A stretch of 64,000 bases of DNA from NCBI GenBank assembly GCA_030847615.1, contig JAUMIR010000003.1:28270501-28334500 (forward strand). The letters are read 5' to 3'. Both the position numbers and the translations under genes were made by a program. Origin of the DNA: Gambelia wislizenii (Eukaryota > Chordata > Lepidosauria > Squamata > Crotaphytidae). Of this stretch, positions 10,593 through 21,640 are shown piece after piece (position 1 is the first letter of the stretch; each line of letters starts with the position of its first letter). The notes beneath the pieces were generated by a model. It worked only from the letters and a program-made list of their open reading frames with translations, was not told the origin of the DNA and did not search any database.

Positions 10593-11289
10593 TATAGCAC
10601 ATTTATTTTATGCTCTTAGGACTCTATCTATCTATGCCACATCATTCATGAAGTAGGCCTGACTTCAGTTTGAGCAGGGGAGGAGCTTGCACAAAGTGCC
10701 CCTTGGTGCCTCTTCATGGGGCTATCACTTTTCTGAGCTAAAGGTCTGGCTAAATTGCTCAGGTAGTGGACTTTCATCCTTTTAAAGGGCAAAATCCAAT
10801 CACATTACAACCCCTCTCATATTTCCAAAATGTTCAGCTACAGCATGAAAATTAATTGAGCATGGGGGAAGCACAGCTTTGCCTCAGCCAGAGAAATGTC
10901 TTGCATAGCTTGAGGAGCTGTCACTTTAATCTCTCCCTAATGTCCCCAATATAACTTTGTTAGGAACACTGGGGAAGAATTATGGCTTCCTTTTTCATCA
11001 GATTCAGCCTCCTATCAGGGCAAGGCAACAAGAGAATAAGGAAGGAAAGAATCCCTGCACTAGGCCAAATGCACTTCTTAAGATTTCTTTATCCCTTTTG
11101 CTGTCTTGCTCTAAATGGCAACTGCAGCAAGTAACTGAAGGGAAGCCTTCATCTTAAACCTTCCCCAGTGCTCCTGACGGAATAATAATTTATCACAAAC
11201 CTTGAGGAGGGATTAAAATGGAAACTTATTGCTCTTAGGCTAGCCAGTTATGCATTCCCAAAACAAGAATGGCATTGTCTAAAGTAATG
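10593..11289. other. No recognised feature
   Basis: Mixed-composition sequence. Open frame 10957-11157 has no family support. Confidence 0.4.
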
Positions 11290-11400
11290 AGGAGGGGCAT
11301 TATGACAAAGATCTGCATAACATTTGCATATGGGCAATCATTCCCAGAATCCCCTAGCCCACATAGACAGTGGTCCTGTTGGTTGGGGAATTCTGGGAAA
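11290..11400 (+). repeat. Unnamed dispersed repeat, copy 2
   Basis: Second copy of the 6430-6520 sequence, followed by a TTGGGGAATTCTGGGAA stretch. Confidence 0.4.
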
Positions 11401-11565
11401 TGTCATCTCTGAATGGCAGTAGTGCAAACCACTAATAGAGACGTGGAGCTATAAATAGCTACTACAATTTAAACAGAAGGGGGTTCGCCACTGGCCGGCA
11501 GGCTGTTTTGTGTCCCAACCGGCAGCCCACATCACCAGCCCTCCAACCCTCCCGCCTCCCCAACC

Positions 11566-11770
11566 CTTTAATAATAATAATAATAAAATTTATTTATACC
11601 CCGCCCCTCTGTTAAAACAATCGGGGTGGCTTACAAAATTTAAAATACAATACAAATAAAATCCCTAAACACCCCCATTCCCACCCTCCCCCATAAAAAA
11701 ACATTAAACAAATATAAATTAAAAACAACTAATCTAAAATCACATTTAAAACTATATATACAATAAAATA
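11566..11770 (-). repeat. LINE 3' UTR fragment with (AAT)n
   Basis: (TAA)n followed by AATTTATTTATACCCCGCCC and GGGGTGGCTTACAAAATTTAAAATACAA, the usual minus-strand look of an L2-type LINE 3' end. No RT codons are attached. Confidence 0.55.
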
Positions 11771-12159
11771 TAACAAATGGCCAGCAGGCTAGAAGAGGCC
11801 ATTTGGGGGGGGGAGGGAGGGGCGGCCACATGGCAAGCCATGGGCGTGGCCATCTTCCCTTTCTCCTTCCCAGAGGCCTCTGTGTCGTGGGAGGGAGAAA
11901 GGGAGAAGGACCAATCAGGGAGGGCCCTGCCCAGCCCTGATTGGTAGGGGAAAGGGCGGGAAACTGGGCATAAAAGGACATATATTCTGAAAGTTACATA
12001 GTATGTAGAAAATACAAATAGCAAAAAGCAGAAGCGTGTCCATGTCTCATTCAGGAGGGTGGTGGGGATGTACAGTCTGGGTCCGCAAATACAAGACACA
12101 TTTCATTGTAATGTTGAATACTGTGACTAGTGATCTGTGTGCTCATTCTGCTGCTCAGA
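11771..12159. other. GC-rich patch, no gene recognised
   Basis: A G/C-rich stretch at 11790-11960 contains a G-run at 11804-11813 and an inverted pair (ACCAATCAGGGAGGGC / GCCCTGATTGGT). Two overlapping minus frames (11640-12099) have proline-rich, low-complexity translations and no motif. Confidence 0.4.
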
Positions 12160-12360
12160 TTATTGTTGTTGTTCAGTCATTCAGACTGATGGCAACCCTA
12201 AGGTATCATTCATGGGGGTTTCTTGGCAAAATTTGTTCAGAAGGGCCTTGTTCTCTGAGGCTGAGTGAGTGACTTGCCCAAGGTCAACCAGTGGGGTTCC
12301 GTGGCTGAGGGGGGGATTCACATCCTGGTCTCCAGAGTCGTAGTCCAATGCTCAAACCAG
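12160..12360 (-). repeat. BovB-tailed tRNA/CORE SINE
   Basis: Reverse-strand copy. The GTTGTT tail leads into the TTCAGTCATTCAGACTGATGGCAACCC 3' domain, the CORE-like GACTTGCCCAAGGTCA stretch, and the tRNA head with TCCAGAGTCGTAGTCCAA. Confidence 0.85.
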
Positions 12361-12789
12361 AATATCATTTACTTACTGTTAAATGGCAAAGTCAAGGTTC
12401 CTGCTCTAACTTCTTATCTTCAAACCTCATTTTAAGCTGGATCTGGACCAGACAGTCCCTCCAAAAGAGGACATTTCCAAGCAGAAGAGCATCTTCTGTA
12501 AAGTAGGATACTTAGCCATTCTGGTGGATCCTTTTGTATTTGCTTGCTCCCCATGCTGGATGGCAAGACACTGGTTTTTTTTAAAGGCTATGTACTCCTG
12601 CAGGTGTTCATTATAAGAGGTGCTACTTGGAGCCCTGACATTTTCCCAAAGATACTATGTACTCACCTAGGGCCTCAAAGGATGAGTGGACTAGCATATT
12701 TGTTTCCATATTACTTGACTCTTGTGTCAGAAAGCCTTGATTCTATGCAAAAAAAGCTCAAAGGCATATGAGTTATCAAAAACAACCAC
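12361..12789. other. No recognised feature
   Basis: Unassigned AT-rich sequence. Confidence 0.4.
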
Positions 12790-13092
12790 CACCATGCAAT
12801 AAAAAGTAAGGCCTTCATTAGGGCAGGGTCAACATACTCTTCCACTGTCCCAATTTGGCAGAGGCAGTCCCAATTAATTTTCTGTTGTCCCATTATTTCA
12901 GCTGCTTTTAAAATGTCTCTCCTTTTCCCACTTTCCGTATTTGTACTTGACTTATTTTTAGTGCAAATTGAGTTCAAGATGCCAAAGTAGTTGGCACTCA
13001 ATTAACTCAGGGAGAAGGGACACAGTCTTGTCCTTCCAACAGGCTTTGGTAAAAACAAACTACTGCAGTCTCTCCTAGCCAGTGTGCTCTCC
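12790..13092 (-). repeat. Unnamed dispersed repeat (copy 2 of an inverted pair)
   Basis: Inverse of 8052-8320. Shared landmarks on the minus strand are GACTGCAGTAGTTTG, CCCTGAGTTAATTGAG, ACATTTTAAAAGCAGCTGAA and GACTGCCTCTGCCAAATTGGGA. This copy lacks the palindromic MITE that abuts the first copy. Confidence 0.6.
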
Positions 13093-13334
13093 TTCGCTAA
13101 TAGCCACACTCTGATGTTGCTTGGCCATGTATGCCCCATTTTTCATTGGATTAAAGAAATGGGAATCATTTGATTGCCCTGTTGTGTAAACTTGTACTCA
13201 GGACAAGAGGCTATCCTCAGGACAGAATACTGAGAAGCAGAATGGTTTCCAATTGGCAAGCAGGGAGGCAAGGCTGCGTTTTATCACCCTGTCTGTTTAC
13301 CTTGTATACTGAATATCTTTATTAATCAGGATTA

Positions 13335-14165
13335 GATTCAGAGGGAGAAAGCGTGGAAATTGGAGAAAGAAACATCAACGATCTCAGATATGCAGACAGC
13401 ATCATGCTACTAGCAGAAAATAGCAAAGTCCTGGGACAATTACTGAAAAAAAGTCAAGGAGGAAAGTGCAAAGGCAGGTTTATAGCTGAACATGAATAAA
13501 ACAAAAATAATGAGCACAGATTATTTATACAACTTCAACGTAGACAATGAAGACATGGAAGTACTTCAGGATTTTCCATACTTTGGCTCAGTCGTTAATC
13601 AGAATGGAGACTTCAGTCAAGAAATAAGACTAGGATTGCAAAGGCAGCTATAAAGGAACTATAGAAGATCCTGAAGTATAAAGATATATAATTGAATACT
13701 GAAGTTAGGCTTGTCCATGCCATCATATTTCCAATGTGTATGTATAGTTGTGAAAGCTGGGCAGTGAAGAAACCTGACAGGAAGAAAATCAACTCATTTG
13801 AAACTGTGATGTTACAGGAGAGTTCTCTGGATATCGTGGACTACTAAAAAGACAAATCAATGGAGAAAACCAAGCCTGAACTCTCCCTAGAAGCCAAGAC
13901 AACCAAACTGAGACTGTCATACTTTGGACATATCATGGACATAACTCACTAGAAGAGAAAATGATGCTTGGGAAGGTAGAGGGCAGTAGGAAAAGAGGAA
14001 GACGACATTCCAGATGGATAGACTGAATCTAGGAAGCTTTGGCCCTGAGTCTTCAAGACCTGAGCAGACCTGTTGATGACAGAGTGACTTGAAGGTCTCT
14101 CATTCATAGAGTTGCCATAAGTTGAAGTTGACTTGATGGCAGTTAAGAACAAAAGCATCTTTCTT
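13335..14165 (+). pseudogene. BovB (RTE clade) LINE, C-terminal part, degenerate
   Basis: The frame-jumping plus-strand translation follows the BovB reverse transcriptase C-terminus in order: an INDLRYAD stretch near 13375, a phrase like AIKELWKILKYKDINLNTEVRLVHAMIF near 13645-13730, YSCESWAVKKPDRKKINSFE near 13740-13800, LRLSYFGHIM near 13910, then the KRGRRH-type basic stretch near 13990. The RT catalytic YADD is YADS here. Many stops and frameshifts make it inactive. The 3' end (GCCATAAGTTGAAGTTGACTTGATGGCA) is the same kind of tail carried by the SINEs in this window. BovB is an RTE LINE known for horizontal transfer among squamates and ruminants; nothing here tests transfer. Confidence 0.85.
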
Positions 14166-14439
14166 TGAAGGCCTGGAGATTGCAAGCCTACCCTTGCAAA
14201 GAGTAAAGACAAAGTATTACATGACTAGGGATTTTCAGCTGTGCATATTGCTGCTGTTCAGCATCCTCCAGTTGGTCATACCAGAGAACCTTGCTGTTTT
14301 TTTCATCTTTTCATCCTAGATGATCTCTCTTCTCTCTGACCATTTTTGCTCAGAAACAGAATACATAGGAAGCATACCCAGGGCCGTTTCACTCTACATG
14401 ATTGTAATAATATATTACATTTAAACAGCTATGGCAACA

Positions 14440-14662
14440 CCCTGTGGAATCTCAGGGTATGCAATTTAGGGAGCATAAGACCAGGGTTTAAATCCCCATT
14501 TGGCCATGGAAACCCACTGGGTGACCTTTGGCAAGTCACACTGAGCCTCAGTGGAAGGGAATGGCAAATGTCCTCTAAAGAAATCTTGCCAGGAAATGTT
14601 GCCATGGCTGTTCACCTTATCATTGTCATAAGTCAGAAATGACTTGAAGGCATACAAAAACA
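14440..14662 (+). repeat. BovB-tailed tRNA/CORE SINE
   Basis: Head with GACCAGGGTTTAAATCCCC box B, GGCCATGGAAACCCACTGGG, CORE-like CCTTTGGCAAGTCACACTGA, and the CATAAGTCAGAAATGACTTGAAGGCA tail. Confidence 0.85.
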
Positions 14663-14689
14663 GAATTTAAAATTCTTAACAAGAGTGCT

Positions 14690-15005
14690 ATAATTGTGTA
14701 GTGTGAATGGGTCACTGGATGTGGAACTCCCTCCCACTAGAAGTTCCATTGGTCCCCTATTTGCTGACCTTCTTCTGGAAGGGGAAAACTTTTTAATATA
14801 GGCAGGCTTTTGGCTCTTAATTCATGTGGTGGGAGGATCTTTTAATGCAGTTTACTGTGCTTTTATGTTTTTAATTATGTTTTAAACCATTTTCACTTGG
14901 AGCATTTAATAGAGTTGCTTATTTAATTGTTATTTCACTTTTGTACGATACGATTTTGGCTGTACTTTCATTTTTTGTAAGCCATCATACAAAGTAAATA
15001 AATAC
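14690..15005 (+). repeat. L2-type LINE 3' end
   Basis: GTGGAACTCCCTCCC resembles codons for WNSLP at the end of an L2-type ORF2. It is followed by an AT-rich 3' UTR ending in TTTGTAAGCCATCATACAAAGTAAATAAATA. Confidence 0.65.
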
Positions 15006-15099
15006 CTGTTATATGCCAGCTGCTCCTTTTAATTTCAGAAATGCTTTGATGGTTAGGATTCTGTCTCTTTAAGAAGCAGCCCTGAACATGCCACAAACT

Positions 15100-15940
15100 T
15101 GTTAGCATGCCCTACTGTCCCCCTCAACATGATATCTCATAATTGGAAAGATTGGACACTTTTCAGGGTCAGGTTGGCTGGGGCAAGCCAAAAAGGTCAG
15201 CTGGAGATCACAATGACCTGGGGTGTGTCTTAGAATTATTATGGCAAGAAACCCCATATTAGAATTGTGCAAAAGCCCCTTAGTAAATACAGTTGTTAAG
15301 GAGGTATGTGCTAATCCTTTCCTGTAGCCCTGAGCACCTCAGCAATGATTCATTCACTCAAACAAACAATTTAAGTGACTATTCCCAAATTTATTCCTAC
15401 AGAAGTCTCTCCTAAACCCCCTTCTGTCCAACCTTGTGAGGTTGTTGTTTACCATTAATTCCTATCTCCCAGCCGTTAACACAATCAGTTGTGTTTCAGT
15501 TTCCTTTGTCTATCCTGTGAGAAAGCCATCTAGACTTCGTCTTAGCCAGAGTATTCCTTCAGGATATGATATAGGATATAAATTTTAGTCCTTCAACAAT
15601 AGAAAGGTGTGACATGGTGGATGAATCTAGCCACAATCTTTCTTGGCATGCCTCAGATCAGAACCTCCTGTGCCACTCTCAGGAACCTGAGTATCTTCAC
15701 TGCATGAAACTCTGCTCTTTAAGACTGGTAACTATCACCATATATTCCTGAATCTCTCCCTCTATCCAATCTTTCCGCTTTACTCCTCTATAGCCTTGTA
15801 TGGCTCTTAGGAATGTGTGCTGAGTGTGTGAGTTCACTTTGTGTTCTTATTGCATTATTGCATATTATTTACTTTATTTCACTTTAAACTGGAGTACTCT
15901 CTACAGTTAGTACTGGTATACTAGCTGAAGTTACCCACCT
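15100..15940 (+). repeat. LTR retrotransposon LTR, copy 1
   Basis: Starts TTGTTAGCATGCC, alignable with TTGTTACCATGCC of the LTR at 25358. Further matches are CATAATT, the CCTTCAGGATATGATATAGG promoter region with TATAAAT at 15577-15583, GAAACTCTGCTCTTTAAGAC, CCAATCTTTCCGCTTTACTC and CCTTGTATGGCTCTTAGGA. The right end is diverged (about GAAGTTACC at 15932). No internal domain is seen, so probably a solo LTR. Confidence 0.65.
15577..15583 (+). promoter_or_regulatory. TATA box of LTR copy 1
   Basis: TATAAAT preceded by CCTTCAGGATATGA, a context conserved in the LTRs at 25.8, 50.1 and 52.7 kb. Confidence 0.5.
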
Positions 15941-16694
15941 TTCACAGGCTTTCATTTGCACTAATATTTCCCCCAGTTATTTAGATTTTGCCATTATGGG
16001 TGGGTTTCTAAATCACCCCTCACCCACCTCTTAGGGTAACAGACTTTACCAGTGTAATCAGATGGTACCAGCAAGCAGTTTTTGGGGGGGGATTCTGAGC
16101 AGAGACTGAATGAAACACACCAGAAACTGTAGATCTAGGGCAATGCTCACTTTTCATAATTCAGTAAAGACTTTCTGGGGGAGGGTTTGGCCAGAATCCT
16201 CTTCAACTGCTATGCTGTTATAACCCCTGCTGACAGCAGTGGCTGTACTATTTAGACCAGAGTTGCAATTTTCACTCCCCCCAGTCCCCCTCCAGACTTC
16301 AGCAATGCATTGAAGCACACCAGAAGTGACATTGCATCACTTCCAGCGATCATCTTGGCTGATTTTTGTGCAGATGTGCTTTCAATTCACCTGACAACTT
16401 ATGGTGACCCCATGAATATTCCTTTAGGAATTAGTCTGAAGAAGACTACCAGTTAACATTCTGAAGATTTTTTTTTGAAACAGGGTTTTTGGACAAGCCA
16501 CCTGTCAAGCTTCAAAGCTTCAGTCTAATTATAAATGCCTTTAATATGTGTTATGCTCATGTTATTTATTGATTGTCTAGCCTTTTTCCATCTGTTAAGC
16601 TTCAGTCATATCACAAGGTATAGTGATACAATTGATATTTATGTTTCTGTCCAGTTGGTGACTGTAATTGGTTGTTAAGCCTTGTTCTGTATTA
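15941..16694. other. Mostly unassigned; one SINE tail fragment
   Basis: A minus-strand fragment of the BovB-tailed SINE 3' domain lies at about 16378-16435 (TTCAATTCACCTGACAACTTATGGTGACCCC). The rest is unrecognised and includes a G-run at 16083-16090. Confidence 0.45.
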
Positions 16695-16948
16695 CAGTAG
16701 GACCCCCGTATCCACTGGGAATTCGTTCTGGGGGCCCCCGTGGATACCGAAAACCATGGATAATAGCAAACACCATTGAAAATAATGGGACTTCTGGTTT
16801 AAAATACCATAGAGTTGCCTTGAAGGACCTAGAAAATGGCTAGAGAAGACAGATTTTCTAGGAAGACTCTATGGTAGGTGTATTGTTTTGTGTCCCATGG
16901 ATAATTGAATCAGTGGATAATGTACCAGTGGATATGGGGGTCCTACAG
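16695..16948. repeat. Tigger/pogo-like MITE, TA target duplication
   Basis: Inverted ends CAGTAGGACCCCCGTATCC and GGATATGGGGGTCCTACAG flanked by TA at 16693-16694 and 16949-16950. The GTGGATACCGAAAACCATGGATAA phrase is typical of Tigger-derived MITEs. 254 bp, non-coding. Confidence 0.88.
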
Positions 16949-17195
16949 TATATGTTTTCTACGTATGCTATTGAAGTGTAGGATATAGGTTTGTGGTTAT
17001 TTATGAAGTATTGGATATTTTGTATTACCATATCAATATAGTTTCTATTTTACTGCTTAAATATTCTAGTTGTACAATTTTTTTAATCTGTAGTTTGGTA
17101 TTCTGTGGCACCTTGGTGCTAACATCTTTCACACTACAGCTATCCTTTTTTCTATTCCATTGCATCACTTTCAGCCATCATTTTGCGATATTTGT

Positions 17196-17262
17196 ATGTG
17201 CTTACAAGTCACCTGTGAACTTATGCCAACCCCATGAATTTCATAGGGTTTTCTTAGAGCTT
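17196..17262 (-). repeat. BovB-tailed SINE tail fragment
   Basis: CTTACAAGTCACCTGTGAACTTATGCCAACCCCATGAATTTC matches the 3' domain of the SINE only. Confidence 0.6.
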
Positions 17263-18489
17263 GTCTACACCAAGGATAAAATGCATACTCACCCTGGATT
17301 GGGTGCAATCTGTACACACAACACATGGAGCAAATCTGCTCCTTTTAGCCATTAATCTGGCTTAATGGAAACTGCAAGTTGGTCCAGAGTTACCTGGAAA
17401 CTCCGGAATAACCCTAGTGTTTTGAACATATTGACAGTTGGATCCAGAGTGACCGAGCTGATCTACACACACCCCACCACATCGGCCCCGCTGGAATATC
17501 CCCCTCGGTACTGCCACCACTGCTTCATCCACTGGCCAAGCAGCTCTCTGAAGAGCCTGGCCGTTGCTGTTGCTGCTGGTGAGGTAAGAATGGGGCCCAT
17601 GCGATGTGATCAACAAGGAGGGGGCACCATCCTGTATGGAGTTTGTGGGTAAAAATAACACAAAAATATTAATTTGGGGGAGTCGGGGTCTTTTGGATCA
17701 CCATAGGTGGGCACAAAAGTGGGCTTTGGAGGCAGTAGGCATCCAGTATCTTCTCATACATGCCATTTCCACACTCATTTACAGCACAATGTAATGCAGG
17801 TTCTGGCCCTCAGTCCTTACAGCTTGCCATTGTCTCTTTCTGTGTAAGTGTGCAGGCAACCCTTAATGCTCTACTGCTATTAAACCAGGGAAGGCCACTC
17901 TTAGCTTTGTCAGCCCATGATGAATTTTTCTTGCATTTCTCCTCTCCTATAAAATATGAATTTAAAAAGCTAGGAATATATCAGTCTACAAGTTGATTTC
18001 TGCATTGTTCCTTGCAACTAATCTACAAACTGAGGCTGAATAACATTTATATCTCTGTGCATTAGCATGGATCAGTCAGTACCTCAGCAGGGCTGGTTTA
18101 AGGGCCCTGCAGCACCTGCAGACGCAGGGCTCCTGTCATTGTGGGGGGGCCTGCCATAACCCTCTTCCTGCAAAAACATTATTAATAATAATCGGTATAT
18201 CCTGTACTGTAAATAGGTTATGTTAGGTTAGATCGACCTGAGATAAACATATGGGGCCCCCAAAATAAAGTGTTGCAGAGCCCCCCTAAATTCCTTAAAC
18301 TGGCCCTGTACCCCAGTCTCAGTCCAGGTCAAATATCCCCTTCACTTCTTATTTCCTGTGCTGTTAGATTACCAGTTCAATATTATGCAAGATTACCTGG
18401 AAGCAAATGCTGCAATGTTCATTGGAGGTTCATCACTGTGTTTAGGATCACAGACTACATCTCCCAACAAACCATGTTCAAATTAGTTT
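17263..18489. other. No recognised gene
   Basis: A GCTTGTCTACACCAAGGATAAAA stretch at 17264 resembles the GGGCTTATCTAC transposon terminus seen at 33410, but I found no partner end. Open frames 17362-17661 and 17365-17652 overlap antisense and show no family motif. Confidence 0.4.
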
Positions 18490-18723
18490 TGTTGTTGTGT
18501 GCCTTCAAGTCATTTCCAATTTATGACAATCCTAAGCTGAACCTATCATGGGGTTTTCTTGGGAAGATTTAGTTAGAAGGGGGTTTGCCTTTGCCTACCT
18601 TTGAGGAAGAGAGAGTGTGACTTACCCAAGCTCACCCAGTGGGTTTCCATGGCTGAGTGGGCCTTCAAACTTTGGTTTCCAGAGTTGTAGTCTGGCACTC
18701 AAAACACTACATCATGCTGGCTC
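18490..18723 (-). repeat. BovB-tailed tRNA/CORE SINE
   Basis: Near-complete reverse-strand copy: GTTGTTGTGTGCCTTCAAGT tail, TATCATGGGGTTTTCTTGG, CORE-like GACTTACCCAAGCTCACCCAGTGG, TTTCCAGAGTTGTAGTC head. An (AAT/AAC)n stretch follows at 18740-18780. Confidence 0.88.
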
Positions 18724-19576
18724 TGAGATTTGTATTGTCATTAATAACAATAACAATAGCAACAACAATAATAATAATCTTTAAAAGACAACATCTTGGC
18801 AAACATTTCTACCGCTTCACATAATTTGGTCAGAGTACACAATTCTTCTTCGCTTGGTGACCAGGATTGGGATTTTTATTGTATATTGACTTGTGTGTTA
18901 CATATTTCCTCAGCCCAAAGGCTAGGTTCCTCGACAGTGCGACCTTCTGCATTTTCTCTTCTAGACTCACTTGCTGGTGCATTTGAAAACTATACTGTTG
19001 CAGTTAATGGATATGACCTACCAGATATCAGAAGCCTAGCTTGCTGATACACTGTCTGGGTAGATACTGAAGGCCGGAGTGTATTTTATAACATTTTCTC
19101 TTCCTGATAAGCAGCTGCAGTTTCAGCTTATCAGGTAAAAGCAAATATGGCAGGAAGCATAAATGTCATCCTTGTACAACAGGAAACAGGTGATTCTACC
19201 AAGCTGATACTCATATTTTCCAATACAGTGATATGTCCAAGAAGATTAATCTAGCTTAGTCCATGGGGGGAAAACAGCTGTACCGTGCAGACGTGGGTGG
19301 TTAATGCTAGGCAGGCTCAAACTCTGCAGAGCAGCCTTTTTTTGTGGAATGCCAAACTCAATACTTTATCACAGAGATTGAAATAATATTGTTCAGGTTG
19401 CTGGAGAGAGTTTCAGGGAAGGAGAACACATTCAGAATGTCTTGATGGTTTTCATAGTTTCTACACTGAGGGAACAATTTTCATGGAGCTCTTTCCATGT
19501 CATCTTATTTGCTATAACACTCCTAAGCTCCCACGGTAGTATGGATACAAGGATGGCCCCAAACAAAGGACTTAGG
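18724..19576. other. Unassigned, with a small hairpin
   Basis: CCTGATAAGC at 19106-19115 and GCTTATCAGG at 19129-19138 form a 10-bp stem. No gene or repeat family recognised otherwise. Confidence 0.4.
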
Positions 19577-19765
19577 CTCTTTGAGGTGGAGGGACTGAAA
19601 GGGTCACCTAGTCCAACCCCCCTGCCAATGCAAGAATACACAACCACAACACTCCTGAAAGATGCCCATCCAACCTCTGTTTTAAGACCTTCAAAGAAAG
19701 AGAGTCTACCACCCTCTAAGGAAGTCTATTCCACTGCCAAACAATGATTATAGAAAAGAAGTTAA
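19577..19765 (-). repeat. CR1-type LINE 3' end, older subfamily
   Basis: Inverted CR1 3' UTR (TCACCTAGTCCAACCCCCCTG) followed by codons for the end of ORF2 (CCAACCTCTGTTTTAAGACC, TTCCACTGCCAAACA). It has lost the ATTCTATG tail. Confidence 0.75.
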
Positions 19766-19796
19766 CAGGGATCCTATATGACCTTTCACTCCTTTG

Positions 19797-19924
19797 TCTC
19801 CTTCTTTGGACATTTTAAAACAGAGGATAACTGCCTGTCAGGAGTGCTTTGATTGTGTATTCCTGCAAGGCAGGGGGCTGGACTAGATGGCCCTTGTGGT
19901 TCCATCCAACTCTATGATTCTATG
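19797..19924 (+). repeat. CR1 LINE 3' end
   Basis: AAACAGAGGATAACTGCCTGTC, GGGGGCTGGACTAGATGGCC, then ATGATTCTATGA. It faces the preceding inverted CR1 fragment tail-away. Confidence 0.8.
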
Positions 19925-20057
19925 ACTCAATGTAAATTTGAATCACTCAATGTAAACACTTAACTACATAGCAGAGGCACTAAGAAGCCCTGTTAGTGAA
20001 TTGCAGAGATGCATAGCAATAGCATTGATACCACTTATCACTCCAAAGCACTCCCTT

Positions 20058-20790
20058 AGAATCATAGAATCATAGAACTGTAGAGTTGGAAGAGACCACA
20101 AGGGCCATCCAGTCCAACCCCCTACCACGCAGGAAATCACAATCAAAGCATCCCTGACAGATGGCCATCCAGCCTCTGTTTAAAGACCTCCAAGGAAGGA
20201 GACCCCACCACGCTCCGAGGGAGTATGTTCCACTGCCAAACAGCTCTTACTGTCAGAAAGTTCCTCCTAATGTTGAGGTGGAATCTCTGTTCCTCGAGCT
20301 TGCATCCATTGTTCTGTGTTCAAGTCTCCGGAGCAGCTCCATCCTCAACGTGACACCCCTTCAAATACTTAAACAGGGCTATCATATCATATGATATCAT
20401 ATCATATGTTTTTTTTTTTCAGGCTAAACATACCCAGCTCCCTAAGTCTCTACTCATAAGGCATCGTTTCCAGACCTTTCACCATTTTAGTTGCCCTTCT
20501 TTGGACATGCTCCAATTTGTCAATATCCTTTTTGAATTGTGGTGCCCAGAACTGGACACAGGATTCGAGGTGAGGCCTGACCAAGGCAGAATAGAGCGGC
20601 ACTAGTACTTCCCTTGATCTAGACACTTTACTTCTATTGATGCAGCCCAAAATCACACTGGCCTTTTTAGCTGCTGCATCACACTGTTGGCTCATGTTCA
20701 ACTTGTGGTCTACTAGGACTCCTAGATCTCTTTCGCATGTAGTCTCGTTCAGCTAGGTCTCCCCCATCCTATATCTATGCATTTCATTTT
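20058..20790 (-). pseudogene. CR1 LINE ORF2 C-terminus and 3' tail
   Basis: Reverse-strand CR1 covering the same span as the copy at 9048 and about 25 bp more. On minus it reads the [11 protein letters not shown] region near 20700-20740, [16 protein letters not shown] near 20580-20620, [13 protein letters not shown] near 20470-20510, then the coding end and 3' UTR with the inverted ATTCTATG tail at 20058-20075. The frame is broken in the middle at 20380-20420 by an ATCATAT-type expansion and a T-run. Frameshifts and the 5' truncation leave no activity. Confidence 0.9.
20381..20420. repeat. ATCATAT microsatellite and T-run inside CR1
   Basis: Tandem ATCATATC/ATATGAT units followed by ten T. 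Absent from the CR1 copy at 9048, so it arose after or during insertion. Confidence 0.7.
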
Positions 20791-20799
20791 TCTGCCCTT

Positions 20800-20949
20800 A
20801 GTGCCTAATTGCCCCCAGCAAGCTGGGTACTGATTTTACTGATCTACGGGAGGATGGAAGGCTGAGCCAACCTTGGAGCCCTTCGGGATCGAACCCATAA
20901 CATTGTGGCTTGAAGTACTGGCAATTAACCACTGTACCACCAGGCCTCC
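20800..20949 (-). repeat. Sauria SINE, 5' two thirds
   Basis: Minus strand starts GGAGGCCTGGTGGTACAG, then box B (GGGTTCGATCCCGAAGGG), then GGCAATTAGGCAC. Its 3' tail is missing because it abuts the CR1 copy. Confidence 0.9.
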
Positions 20950-21177
20950 TTTATAACAGGATACCAGCAAGAGTGGTCAATGCTCATTGGGACTGATGCA
21001 ATGTGGCCAGTTGTGCATCTGTCGCACTGTGCATCATCCCCTTTGCTGGCTCTGCTACATAGTTAGTTAAATAACAGCAGTCCTCTACTGGATATGGACA
21101 TTGTACATCTTCACAATTCTAAATTCCGCACACATAAGTCCACTTACAAAGATGCAACTCTAATATGGGATTCTGAC

Positions 21178-21391
21178 CACTCTTCCTAATGTTTTGGTGG
21201 AATCTCATTTCTTCTAATTTGAATCCACTAGTTCTTGTTCTAGTCTCTGGAGCAGCAGAAGACAAAGTTGCTCCATCTTCTACATGACCTGTCCAGATAT
21301 TTAAAAATGGCTGTCATGTCATCTCTCAGCCTACTTTCCAGATCCATCATATCTTGACAAGACTTGGCTCAACCCTATCTTCTTAAGCTTC
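21178..21391 (-). repeat. CR1/L3-type LINE ORF2 C-terminal fragment, old
   Basis: Codons run in the CR1 order (TTCCTAATGTTTTGGTGGAATC, CTGGAGCAGCAGAAGACAAAGTTGCTCC, TCATGTCATCTCTCAGCC) but are far more diverged than the neighbouring CR1 copy. Confidence 0.65.
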
Positions 21392-21545
21392 CTAATTAAG
21401 GTGAGAGGTAGGGGAAAACCACCTATGAAGCAACTCCATGGCACTTCTCCCTCATAAAGGAGTTTACTGGGTTGCCTGCTGATTCTTACTTCAATACTGC
21501 CATTGTGATAACATTCTTCATCACACCGAAGGGCAGCATGAGGTG

Positions 21546-21640
21546 ATATATCATTTTTTTTCTTGAAAGAGAGGATTGGACAGAAGAAATAGCCAGAGTC
21601 CTGCGGCTTCTGTTCCCCAGCATCGTTCCTGAAGCAGCTG
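21546..21640 (-). repeat. Short repeat shared with the L2-type LINE at 23.8 kb
   Basis: GAGAGGATTGGACAGAAGAAATAGCC AGAGTCCTGCGGCTTCTGTTCCCCA-type sequence (about 51 bp, 2-3 mismatches) also occurs at 23826-23880 inside the RT region of an L2-type LINE. The flanks outside it do not match. Confidence 0.6.

Noticed and set aside
16993..17355. 120-codon plus frame rich in Ile, Leu, Phe and Ser that looks membrane-like
   Set aside because: Hydrophobicity follows from T-rich DNA. It overlaps a SINE tail fragment at 17196-17262, which a real gene would not share.
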